Assembly: GCA_029204225.1 (NCBI GenBank) | Contig: CM055097.1 | Span: forward strand, 28,879,192-28,943,191 | Origin: Diphasiastrum complanatum | Lineage: Eukaryota; Streptophyta; Lycopodiopsida; Lycopodiales; Lycopodiaceae | DNA length: 64,000 nt | Direction: 5' to 3' | In this document: positions 22,488 through 32,880 of the stretch, one piece after another | Position numbering within the stretch: position 1 is the stretch's first letter | Layout of the letters: each line of letters starts with the position of its first letter | Translations under genes and position numbers: made by a program | The notes under the pieces: model-generated | The model's database searches: none | The model's input: the letters and a program-made list of their open reading frames with translations, nothing else | What the model was told of the DNA's origin: nothing

Positions 22488-25400
22488 TTAGGGTTGCCTT
22501 GAGATCTGCAAACCCTCCAACAGTATCCCCCACCAAAACTGGTGGCGGTCCCACGACACCTGCAATATGCAATTATTGGGACTTTTATTGGCTTCGCGCC
22601 GAATCTTGACTAAATGATGTTGCACCTTCTCCATAAAATTGAGACATGCAGTATTAAAATCCAAATTGTGTGGCTGGAAACAACGGTGGGCTCCGACAAT
22701 CCACTTGGAGGTTGTCCATGATGTGAAGCATGATTCCCAGGAGCCTCCCATCATTGTCACACGAAAATATAAACGAGTAACTGGCAACTGATCTTTGATT
22801 TGCTCTGAGGCCATCGGCTTATTTGGATCGAATGCCAGAGGAGAGAGACAATCGTCTAATCTGATTGCCACTGACGCCAACAAAGTTAGATCTTTAGCAA
22901 ACATTGTCGATTGTCGCATCGTTGGATCTGGAGAGTGGACATACTCTCGTTGATAGGCTTGTAAGGCGCGGTGGAAATCCACTGACATGGTCTAGTTGTA
23001 AGGCTAATGGATGGTTGGCCAATTGGGCTTATGGATGGTGATCTTGTCCATAGCCAATCCCAAATCTTTCCATTTATTTCTTCGCGGCATTGGCATGTAA
23101 TAGGGATCTACCCACAATTGGCGAGGGCTACTGACGTAACTCCTAATTGATTCCGGAGTTTTCTCAAAAATCGTGAGTCTCCATGCCGGCTGCTTCCCAA
23201 TGCAGGTATTTTGTCCAACTCTTTGTCGGCCTTGATCTCGGAGGTCTTAAACTTCAGAACCCATCCACCACGTGAGGACTCATGCAGATGTTGCTTTAAG
23301 AAGGTCTGGATCTGGTCCTCAACGCTGATGGGCCTTCTGAATAGAGGTGTTGTCCTTGATGGAAATGGACCCACTTGTACTGCCGGTATGGTTGGCGGTT
23401 GGTTTGCTATATCTGGAGCTCCTCCCCGGTCCATGCTCGAATCAACCCCTGTATCCATTCGTACGGCTTCTTGGCATAGAGGGGAGAATTGCAACATGAC
23501 CAGTACGGGGATTTGTGGTCTGGATTCCAACACTCGAGCGGCTACTTTTTCATAGGCGGTGATGGTCTCTTTAGCCTTTGCCAACTCGGTTGAAGCTGCT
23601 CCTTTGAACCTGTCAAAGCGGTCTTGAAATCCTTGAAGGGCCACTTTGTATGTCTCCACTTTTTTGAACAAATACGCAATCTTCGTCGGTGTGACCGGAT
23701 GATCTGGTATTTGTGTTTGAAGATATGCATCACGGTCAAGGGTGGTCGCATCCAATTCACCTTGAAGCCACGTGCGATCGTGTTCAACCATCTGTAATTG
23801 TCCCTTCAGCAGCTGCACCTGTTGCTTTGCATCCTGCACGGCCTTATCCACCTAATCCTGTGCGGTTGTCAGGGCGTTTTGCAGGGAGCTGATGTATTAT
23901 TCCAAGCGATCAGCTTGTTGTTGGGCCAACTTCTTTTCGGCTTCAGCCTTTTCTTCGTGTTGTTTGGCAATTTTCAAGTCTCGATCCAGCTGCACAAGTT
24001 TCTGGTTGATTAGAGTGTTTTCGGACCCCAGATCAGAGATTCTATGCTCCATTTCCTTCTTCTTATCCAGCATCAACTGGATTACTTGCGCAAGGCTTGA
24101 AACCAACCCTAGAGCATCCCCAGAATCGACAGTTATGGAGGCGGTGGCAGCAAGAGAACCTGATGGAGTTGTCCCTGGTTGGCGTGGAATAGATGTCACT
24201 ACGTCTTCTTCTTAAAAATGGTCTTCCTCTTCAAACCCTTCAGGCACTGTGGCATCAAACTGTTTTGTTGATTTTACAGCTTTGTCGACTCGAAGTGCGG
24301 TTGGACTATCTTCCATATGAGGTTGCTGGCTGACATCTTCAACACCAACAGTAGATTCATGGATATGTCCGAATCCTCTTCCGGGGGATTGAAGTTCAAA
24401 GGGCACAAGCCTCTGGGGCGTTTCAAAAATTTTTGTGGCCCCAAGGGGGTCGGAATCATCGAACATATCCATAAAGATCTGTGTGTTTAGTGAGGTGGCT
24501 TCGGTGTGTGGAGGTGAGGCGGCCTGGGCAGCTGTGATGGAAATGGTAGGCCCAATGGTCACAGACTATCCTTGGTTGGAAGAAGAGGCGAGGGAAGCAT
24601 CAGAGACTGGGAGAATGGGAATTTTAGTGCAAATACAGCATGGGGTGGAAGCGCAGCTGATGAGGTATGCTTAGTGCAACGTCGTGACGTGAAAGACGAG
24701 TCAGGAATAATGATCTCGCTGCGTGGATGACGATGACTATGAGAACTCGAGGCCTGGTGAGATGACTCGGTCGGTGCTTCTTTGTAGACCGAAAGCATAG
24801 AATCCAGGTGGAAGCCATGGATTCTATTTTCTAAGTGAGAAGCGACTAAAAGGGACAATAAAGAGCTGACAGTGAACTTCTGCTTAGTATTGGCCTTAAT
24901 AGCTCGTTTGAGCTCACCAAAAACAGTCTTGAACCAATTATATGGTCCAAAAGGGGCTTTGGCTAACTTGGTGTGAGACTCCACTATCCTATGGAGGATC
25001 TGTAATGTGATGCGGTCTTTCTTGAGGTTGCCAACCATCCAGAAGTTGTTCAGTAGCTGGGCAGCAACCTGGATTGAAGGCTCAGTGATGGCTTCCAGAA
25101 GGTAGCCGTCATTGCTCCAGTGCAGATCGTTGGTGAGGTCAATATATGGCTTGATGGTCTGTTTGGCGTGCCTATGATTGGGTGAGGCATGCGTTCTAGA
25201 TGCTATACCTAGAGCTGCAAGGGCGGCCCCAGTGACGCGCACCTTATGTGTGGCTCCCTAGAAAGCGATATAAAATTTGGATTTCTCTTCCTTCCACGTA
25301 CTGAAGGCAAGAGTGATGAAATCCATATTAATGCGACCCGAAAAGGCTCTCTCATGAATACCCATTGCAGTGAGCAATGGCTCCGCAAGGGTCATCCACT

Positions 25401-25503
25401 GAGTGACCATGCTTGTGCTAGGAAGAATCATGATGTCCATTGCAGATGGGACATCATGATGGATAGTATAGCGCGGAGACTGGGAAGTATCAGTAGAAGA
25501 CAT
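22488..25503 (-). pseudogene. Large accessory coiled-coil ORF of a Gypsy element
   Basis: From the ATG at 25503 (MSSTDTSQSPRYTI) the minus strand can be followed for about 1,000 codons with a few breaks: TAG near 25258, a frameshift near 24565, stops near 24212, 23896 and 23850, and a frameshift near 23100. The N-terminal part is helical (WFKTVFGELKRAIKANTK). A Ser/Pro-rich linker follows, then a long coiled coil (about 24150-23500; LVQLDRDLKIAKQHEEKAEA, QQVQLLKGQLQMVEHD). The C-terminal part (YQREYVHSPDPTMRQS, FMEKVQHHLVKIRREA) runs to 22488. It lies in the same sense just downstream of the Gypsy integrase at 26344-28000, so it is probably a 3' additional ORF. I recognise no known domain. 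Confidence 0.6.
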
Positions 25504-26343
25504 GATGATTAGAAAGGAAATATAAAACACGTGAAAGTGTATCAGAAAGCAATGCAGGAATTTTGGAAAGCTTTGGTCGCAAGAAAACTTCGCAAGAGCT
25601 TCGCTAGCACAAGTGAGGAATGAATCGAATTCAGTCAACTTATAGGTGAATTTAGTGGGTCCATTACACTGAATACTAGTTTGGCTTATCAGTACTGAAC
25701 AAAAATTTGCAGGCATATACAATACTGTGAAAATAGGCTATAAAAATCTCGAAGAAGGTTTTTGGGGATCTGAACCTATCAAGCGAATGTTTTCCAGGTC
25801 CGGCGAAGGATGAACCTTCGCCTAGGAGGGTCCTTCGCCCAGGTATTGTCATAAATGTATTTTTTCACAATCTGAACCTATGGACAACCTAATTTTAATA
25901 TTTTAAGATCATCTAGCAGGTCGGGGAAGGTTCATAATGAGGTTAAGATACTCGGCGAAGGTTCCCAAAATGGCATATCAGTGATACTACGCCTAACTAA
26001 AAAACTGGGTTTTCTCTTGACAGGAACCTTCGCCCACCTCAAATTCAATAAATCTAGAGTGGATGTATAGTCTGAGAGCTTAGCGAAGGTTTTTGGTACT
26101 GTATAGGCCAAATCTGACCAAAATAGTGAGTTTCTAAGTCTTTTTCCATCAAAAAATTACTATGCTTCCTTTTTCCTATGCTGATGACATTCTGACTTTT
26201 GCTCATCAGTCTTTTCTCATTTTTTGCTTTACTTTTTTTTTTTTCTTTTTTTTTCTTTTTTTTGAACTGTCTTTTTTTAAAAATCTCAGCAAATTAAGTG
26301 CTGAAAACAAAAAATTGAAAAACAATTAAAATTTAAAAAAGTA
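25504..26343 (-). promoter_or_regulatory. Spacer between integrase and accessory ORF, with GGCGAAGG repeats
   Basis: No gene. The sequence GGCGAAGG or its complement CCTTCGCC occurs at 25802-25809, 25815-25822 (forming a hairpin), about 25832, 25953, 26028 and, in shorter form, 26083. A polypyrimidine tract lies at 26229-26275. The position just upstream of the accessory ORF would suit a promoter, but this is inference. Confidence 0.4.
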
Positions 26344-28000
26344 TTGAGATCAGACTTGCTGAACTAGCAGAGCGGACTGCCAAAACTTGCGTAATCGTTT
26401 GTCATTCACCGGAGTATCAAATCGTTTTCCATCCAAGTGCTCAAGAATTACTACGCCATAATTCAAGATTTCCTTCACTTTATACGGGCCTTCACCGGTA
26501 AACTTCAACTTTCCCTTGATCAGCTTGGTTTTGTACATCAACGCCAGATCTCCTGCTTTCAGATCTTTTTTGTGTAATCGACGATTGTGTCATGCCTTGT
26601 GGCATGCTTTCTCTGCTGCTAAGACATGAATTGCCATCAATCGGGTTTCACATAATTTGTGCAACCCTTCATGACGGAGTTGTAAAGACTTATCATCATT
26701 TAATCGTTCTGTTGCTGCTATGCGTAAGGACGGGATAAAAAATTCAATTGGCATGATAGCATCTTGACCATAAACCAGTTGAAAAGGTGTTTGATTTGTA
26801 CTATTTTTGTAAGTGATTTTGAATGCCCATAATGCTGCATACAGTTTATGTTCCCAATCGGACCGACTCGCTTCAACTATCTTTGTCATAATGGTGCAAA
26901 GAATCTTACTGGAAGATTCAGCTTGGCCATTCCCTCTGGGATAGTAGGGAGTACTAAATCTGTGTATAACAAAAAAATCTTTCAGTAAACACTTTTTGAT
27001 TAACAAAGTGTGTATCCCGGTCACTGACAATCTCGATCGGACATCCAAATCTTATTATTATATTTTCATATAGAAACTTGGCCATAGATTTCACGTCAGC
27101 AACTTTGACAGGTTTGGCTTCAACCCACTTGGTCATATAATCAGTTACGACGATAATGTATCGGGCCTGAGATCCTTGCGCGGCAGGGTGAATAGGTCCA
27201 ACATAATCCAGTCCCCATTTTTTAAACGGTGCTTGCAATAAAAAAGGATGCAAGAGTTCATAGTTCTGTCGAGTAGGTAGTCGTGCTCACTGGCAAACAT
27301 CACATGTCTGAATAAAATTTTTTGTGTCCTTGTGAAGCGTAGGCCACCAACAACTTGATTGTAAAAGTTTGCGAATAGTAATATCTGTAGAGAAGTGTCC
27401 TCCACCCATGCCATCATGTGAAAACATGATTAAATCTGGTACTTCATGCGGTAAAACACACCTTCATAAAATATTATCTGATCCACGACGATATAATTGT
27501 CCTGCAATTAATTGATAAGGTTGAGTCTTATGAATCATTCTCTTTTGTACTTTTGTCAGGCAGTCATTCAGATGTCCTAGCCACAGGTACTCAACAATAT
27601 CTGCTGCCCACTCAGGTACTGCTTCAACATAGAACAATGCAGCATCTGGCAGTTCATCATCCACTTCAGTATTAACTGGTGCAGATTCAATTCGCTAGAT
27701 AATGTTGCTTGCCCTTTCAAACCACAATTCGAAAGTCAAATTCAGTCAATAACAATAACCATCTTGCAATACATCCAGTATTGCATGACTTGTTTACCAA
27801 GTAAAGTAACAGTTGATGATCCGTATAAAATGCAAAGTGCGTTTCCATGAGGTAGTGACGAAATTTCCGAACCAAAAAAATCATGGCTAATGTCTCACGT
27901 TTTGTTGTTGAATAATTCTTTTCTGGATCTGTAAGTTGTCTGCTTGCAAATCATATAGGATAATCTTTCTTATAGTCACCTGGCTATGTCAAAACTGATC
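26344..28000 (-). pseudogene. Gypsy integrase with upstream RNase H remnant
   Basis: Downward on the minus strand: decayed RNase H (about 28000-27690), DELPDAALFYVEAVPEWAAD and LNDCLTKVQKRM (27664-27464), zinc module remnants (CWWPTLHKDT), integrase core (FKKWGLDYVGPIHP, YIIVVTDYMTKWVEAKPV, IEIVSDRDTHFVN), then YYPRGNGQAESS and NQTPFQLVYGQDAIMPIEFF. The C-terminal domain is GDLALMYKTKLIKGKLKFT and ends VNDKRLRKFW. Frameshifts or stops occur near 27250, 27000 and 26585. The accessory ORF follows downstream. Confidence 0.85.
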
Positions 28001-28738
28001 CAATGGCATATTTTGAGGCATCCGTATGAACATGAAATTCTATCGTCCAAACTGGAAAATGCAGTATTGGTGCTGAAGATAAGGCTTTTTTTTTATTTTT
28101 CAAAGGCTTCTAATGCTTCTACTGTCCAAATAGGTACAATAGTCAGTTTGTATATAGGCTGTGCTAAATCCGCAAAGAAGATAATGAAGATTCAATAGTA
28201 GTTCGCATGACCCATAGTTACGAATAAAGTCACAGCTGATCTAAAGCTAAGCTATGAAAGCATCACATAAGCAAAACTTAAGCTATGAAAGCAGCATATA
28301 AGCAAGACTTAACCCTAGAAAGCAGGAAAGAGAGAGATTAAGGAGACTAAAGAGAGAGATCAATATCATCAGCTGAATAACAAATGAAACAGTTTCCCTA
28401 CTTATAGCCAAGAGGAAGCTCTAAAAGGAAGCTTTCGGTGGCCAGGGCCCAACTGGGAGGAAAAATAGTGCGCCCTCCAAGAAGGCCCCCACTCTCCAGT
28501 AATAAGTCCAAATGGCCTAATAATGAATAATAAGGCCAAAGGCCAACCATATAATCTAAGTGTCACTAATGAATAAAAAAGGGCCCAATGCCTGCTTATG
28601 CATAAAGTAAAGTAGATGCAAATGGACGCGGCGAATGTAATGAGCCAAGTCCATAACTCTCCCTGGCACAAAAAAAAAAAGACCCAACTGCTGAAAAGAA
28701 ACTGGATCAAGTAGCAGCAAGCCATGGTGCATCAACAG
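28001..28738 (-). other. Unassigned stretch, probable LTR or 3' region
   Basis: The GA-rich patch at 28325-28360 and the lack of coding frames suggest LTR or untranslated sequence downstream, in the minus sense, of the chromodomain integrase at 28739-29344. I could not find a paired LTR. Confidence 0.35.
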
Positions 28739-29344
28739 CTAGAGCAACATCTGATGTAGAGGAATCAACAAGTGCATCAAGAGCACGAGCCTGATCCACA
28801 AGTGATGGTGTATGATAAAGGACATCAATATGCTCCCATGTGGCCTCCTCAATAGGACGGCCATCCCACTGGACCAAAAACTGAATCTGTCGACGGCGTT
28901 GACTATGGTATAGACGGACCTGTAATATAGCAGCAGGTAAAAATGGAAATAACTCTGGAGCAGTAGAAAACTCAGCATCACAAGGAGCGTCATCCTCAAT
29001 AGCAGCTCGTAATAAACTGACATGGAATACATCACAGACGCGTGTGGAAGCAAGAAGCTATAAGCAATATGTATCTGGACTAAGAACCTCCAAAATGTGA
29101 TAAGGCCCATAATAACATGGTGCAAGCTTCTCAGTAGAAGCATAGCCCTGGACAAAATAATGACGTGCAAACCGTAGGCGTAGTTAAACCATATCTCCAA
29201 GCTGAAACTCAACATGGTGACGGTGATGATCAACTGAGGTCTGATAACACTGTTGAACATGCTGTAAATGAGAACTGGCCTGGGTAATAAGCTCTCGAAC
29301 ACCAAGGTATCCAAAAAGCCCAAGAAGGTAGAACAGTCCATCAT
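28739..29344 (-). pseudogene. Chromovirus integrase C-terminal end with chromodomain
   Basis: In the minus frame starting at about 29320 I read FQLGDMV, then LRLRFARHYFVQGYASTEKL, CYYGPYHILEVL and VCDVFHVSLLRAA. The chromodomain is QFLVQWDGRPIEEATWEHID. Chromodomains target such integrases to marked nucleosomes. Stops occur near 29190 and 29060. The left boundary of its parent is not seen; on the other side it abuts the truncated H3-like gene, with a telomere-like repeat at the joint. Confidence 0.8.
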
Positions 29345-29345
29345 A

Positions 29346-29359
29346 CCCTAAACCCTAAA
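29346..29359 (+). repeat. Two copies of the plant telomere repeat
   Basis: CCCTAAACCCTAAA, two exact units of the Arabidopsis-type repeat, sits at the joint between the chromovirus fragment and the H3-like gene. Confidence 0.6.
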
Positions 29360-30116
29360 CGGATGGAGAATCGGATGACACATCAAAAGTGGCCGCAAGT
29401 GTAATCCCAAAGTACACACCAGGAGCACAAGTGAGGAATAGAAGAAATGCACTTGAACAAGGAACATGATCCGCAACATTAGTAGCAAGCATCGGACGAA
29501 TAACAGGAGGAAAAAGGGGTGAAGATTCTCAATCTGAGTTAGATTCTCCAGCATCTGACTCAGAGCTTAGGAAGACACGGGGTCTCTTGGCCGGGATACG
29601 TCTAGGAAGAAGGGAAGCAGCTGGCCTTCGAGATCCAACCTTCTTGGGGAGAGGCTGCTTTCTCTTCCTCCTAGAGGTAGTAGGCACGTTGGTTCTATCC
29701 AGAGGCAGGTCTCTGGAGGTGCTGGCATTATCAACATGCAGACCAGAATATCTGTTCCGAAGCCTTTTGAGAATGACGAAATACTTTGGCATGATGGTGA
29801 CACGCTTACCATGCACTGCCAAAAGACAAGTACCCTCAAAAAACTGGGACAGAAAATCTTCTGCAGCACCTTGTAAGGCCTGCATGGCTGGCACAGCAAA
29901 AGAACATTGAGCCCAAGTGACAGAGTGACATTCTGAACAGATCGGCCAAAAGGAGCTCTAGCGATCAACAATTCAGTTGATCTCTGGAGTTTTCAGATCT
30001 CCCTCAGCCAGACAGACCTACTTCATGTCATGCCTGCAGCTAGTACCAGGGGAAACACGGGAATGGGATGATTCTACAGTGGTTATGGCACGGGCGGTGG
30101 ATTTGGTCCTGGCCAT
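29360..30116 (-). pseudogene. Histone H3-like gene copy B with C-terminal basic tail
   Basis: From the ATG at 30116 the minus strand gives MARTKSTARAITTVESS. After a frame change the H3 fold follows: LREI*KLQRSTELLIA and PFGRSVQ, then AMQALQGAAEDFLSQFFEGT and LLAVHGKRVTIMPK. These match H3 helices alpha-N, alpha-1, alpha-2 and alpha-3, including the RVTIMPKD signature with Asp to Tyr. The tail (RRKRKQPLPKKVGSRRP, then SSESDAGESNSD) is basic then acidic, and after a stop continues open to about 29360. There is no Ulp1 part: the gene is cut off by the chromovirus fragment. Breaks: TGA at 29993-29995 for Arg and frameshifts near 30030 and 29935. Compared with normal H3 the tail keeps ARTK but lacks the ARKS sites. 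Confidence 0.7.
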
Positions 30117-31012
30117 CATTCTCAGAAGAAGAAAATTAACGAAAAGGAGTTTGAACAAAAAAAAAGTGGATGAAAACAAAAAAATTTGCGATGAAAGGGT
30201 TCTTGAGATCGATACCAGAACTGAATATCGGTTTCGAGCGCAAGATCTACACAGATTATTTGAAGAAAAGAGATGCGCACTCGAAAGCGATATCGCACTA
30301 CCAACGGTATCGGACTCAAGCGCACTGTGAGAGGGCGGAAGCTTGCACGATGAAAGAGCACACTTGAGAGCGATATCGAGAGCTAAAAGTGAAAATTTTG
30401 TGAAAAAAAATGAAAATTCCGAGGACTTATATATACGAAATTTTTGCACATGTGAAAAGATGACGAAGACACGTTTCATTAGATTATTGGGCCACGTGCA
30501 ATGTTTGTACTGATAATTTTGATCCAATTATGAGGCCATGTGGGCTGAGACACGTGTGCGAATCCGTTATTGACGCATGTCATTCTCGCACGTGACAGAT
30601 GTCAGATCAATCATTATAGGTACAACGCATTTATTTTGACCAATCACATGTCGACATGTGTTCCACCACTCCTCCACACGTGCAAATTTTTTTTGTTAAA
30701 TAGGTCTTTTTCGGTTCAAATTTTCACGCAAATTTACAATTGCTTTGCCAGATATCGATTTCAAGCGCGCCGCTTGCTCTTATTACCTTTCATTGACTAT
30801 TTTGCACCTGGGTCCAATACTGCATCATTCAGTATCACATTCAAGCACGCTTCACATCTCTTTTCTTTTCTGCTCTGTGTTCTTGTGCTCGGATCCGATA
30901 CTCCAACTTCAAATATCTCTCTCGAGCACACGTTGCCTTGACGTGCTTGTTTGACCTGCGGTTTGCACCTAAGAGCGATATTTGGAACTTAGTTATGCTA
31001 TTTTTGTTTTAA
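30117..31012. promoter_or_regulatory. Bidirectional promoter between H3-like B and X B
   Basis: A minus-strand TATATATAAG lies at about 30427-30436, 311 bp before the H3-like ATG. A weaker plus-strand TTAAATAGG lies near 30705, about 308 bp before the X start. Between them four perfect CACGTG G-boxes occur at 30493-30498, 30551-30556, 30589-30594 and 30677-30682. Each leader carries GATATCG-type motifs: 30225-30375 towards H3 and 30750-30990 towards X. The TATA boxes and starts are arranged almost symmetrically. Confidence 0.6.
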
Positions 31013-31266
31013 ATGTCTAATTTTGAATCCAGTTTGCTTTCTTTTTTAATGAATTTGGTATTACTGATAGGTTGGACTATTTCAAATCTCTTTTTTTTTC
31101 TTTTTTTTTTTTCTACCTTCTATAACTGAGGGCCCTGGTGTGGAGGCATTTTCTGAGATATATCTCAGATTTAAGTCTCTGCTCAGTACTTCGTTATTCA
31201 GATCTCAGAATAAGGACGTGATTTATTATCAAGACCTGATGGCACTCGACAAGCATATTTATAAAG
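31013..31266 (+). pseudogene. Gene X copy B, 5' fragment
   Basis: From ATG at 31013 the frame gives MSNFESSLLSF; after a T-run shift it reads NEFGITDRLDYFKSL. Beyond a polypyrimidine stretch comes SEIYLRFKSLLSTSLF and YYQDLMALD. These match blocks of copy A (FFNTRDIPSHKLEYFA, FVHFQDLVHS) in the same order. It is cut off at about 31266 by the Gypsy gag fragment. Confidence 0.55.
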
Positions 31267-31801
31267 CTATATGAACATCCACTCGATAATCTTTTGGTAA
31301 TCCATCAATAAACATTAAGATTTGTACCTTTGGTGGATTGTCACTATAAAGTGGATTTAGGTACTCATGAAAATCTTGAATAAATTATTCCAAACCTTTA
31401 TTCATTTTTTAATGACTCAACTTTTGAAAGTGTTCATAGTCATCTAATAGTGGTAGGAAATACTCCCTAAAAACTATGCAAAAATCATCCCATGTACAAG
31501 GTTGATTGCCTTTTACAACTAGGTCATTCCACCATACTAAGGCTCTTCCTTCAAGGAACATAGTTACAGTGGAGAACTTTTCACATTCAGGGAATTGGTT
31601 CATGCCTAAGTATTTGTTCCATACATTAAGCCATGAACTTAGCACTGGCAAGTTCTTATCTTTCTTCTCCCCCTTAAACAATTTTACGGGAGGTGGAACT
31701 ACATGCTTCTTCTGATTGGCTAACCTAGACTCTAAGTCTTGGTTCCTTTGATTAGTTTTAAGAAGCTGTTATTAGTGGCTTGAATTTGTTGGTATAAAAT
31801 G
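31267..31801 (-). pseudogene. Gypsy gag, downstream part
   Basis: The minus frame reads YQQIQATNNSFLKTNQRNQD, SWLNVWNKYLGMNQFPECEK, ALVWWNDLVVKG and WDDFCIVFREYFLP. This is a retrotransposon gag domain of chromovirus type. It continues the N-terminal piece at 43023-43087; the Copia element at 31802-43022 separates them. It ends at about 31267 against gene X. Confidence 0.75.
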
Positions 31802-32503
31802 TGAAGAATTGAAAAAGATTATCTATGTTAGATATAGGGGTCTTATGTTTTTTACATCAAGCATCTAGGTGTAGGATGTTGATAGGAACAAATTTGGCAT
31901 AGATGGCAAATTATGCATTTCCACTAGTAATGCCACTATTGAGCCAAAATAGAGTAAGAGACTAAACTCGTGCCAATTAGAGTGTAGAAAAGTGTAATGC
32001 TTTTGTTTGATGAATTCTAAGAGGTCCAATAGGATTTAGAGGTGGAACCATGTGAGGTCCAATAGGAATTTGAGGTGTGCTTGAATATAGTCCAATAGAA
32101 TTAAGAGGTGCATGGATCAATGGTCCAATAGGATTAAGAGGTGACAAAGTGTGGTCCAATCATAGTTAAGCATAGTGGTAGCTCGTGGATCTACTAGTAT
32201 CATTGTACTCCTCATTTTGAAGCTAATTGATTTGGTGATTATGTGGATTTTGAGTGTTATTGGATTTCTAGCTTTCTCTATCTACCCGAGGAGAGCAGCT
32301 TGTTTTTACTTAGAATATTTTCTTAATACTTCCCACATGTGTGAGTGAGAGTTGGAAGTGATTGAATGCATGTACTAGTGTGTTTTTGCCCTAGGATCTA
32401 AGATTGATCTTGAATATCAATCTAGTCTTGATCTTGGTGCATCTACACACCTTAGGAGATCACAAGTACATGTAGTGGACAATCCACACGTGTGAAATCA
32501 ACA
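31802..32503 (+). repeat. 5' LTR of the outer Copia
   Basis: It begins TGTGAAGAATTG and ends GAAATCAACA. It is about 34 bp shorter than the 3' LTR, mainly from one deletion near the CTCTACCCGAG stretch. It contains a run of CCAAT boxes at 32020-32160 and a CACACGTGTG palindrome near its end. Confidence 0.85.
32020..32160 (-). promoter_or_regulatory. CCAAT-box array in Copia LTR
   Basis: The unit CCAATAGGATTTAGAGGTG, with variants, recurs five times at spacings of roughly 25-35 bp. The same array appears in the other LTRs of this family at 42507-42647, 33265-33400 and 37550-37690 (reverse sense), and in diverged form at 59600-59770. Confidence 0.75.
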
Positions 32504-32516
32504 TGGTATCAGAGCC
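32504..32516 (+). other. Primer-binding site of the outer Copia
   Basis: TGGTATCAGAGCC directly follows the LTR end. This is the usual plant Copia site pairing with initiator tRNA-Met. Confidence 0.9.
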
Positions 32517-32880
32517 TACCTAAGGTTACCATGCATTTTGATCCATTTAAGTGAAAACTATTCATCAATCTTGAGTTAGAAATTGTCAAGGCTCATTTTC
32601 CTACCTATCTTGTTCAATTTTGGATCAAAAGAGATCAAAAGGACATTGATTGGGTCTGAACTGGTACTATATGGAATCAGGTGCTCAGACACGTGTGAGG
32701 AACATCCAATTTCAGTTTGGAAGTTCTCTCTCATGCTTGTCAGTCAGAAGTTATAAGATTTTGAAGAGAGTTAGGTAGGGCACCCAGACCTAGGTGGACA
32801 CATTTGGTTTGGTCAAGAGATTGCTTGGTTGATCCAAAATCATAGTTGTATGCTTACCAATCTCATCTATATGTGATCTA

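Noticed and set aside
28739-29344. Leu/Phe-rich open frame resembling a membrane protein
   Set aside because: It is an off-frame reading of the chromodomain integrase end, which matches well in the adjacent frame.
31977-32159. Repeated 60-codon frame of MDHTLSPLNPIGPL type in several places
   Set aside because: It is the CCAAT-box repeat of the Copia LTR read as protein. It appears in every LTR and has no gene context.
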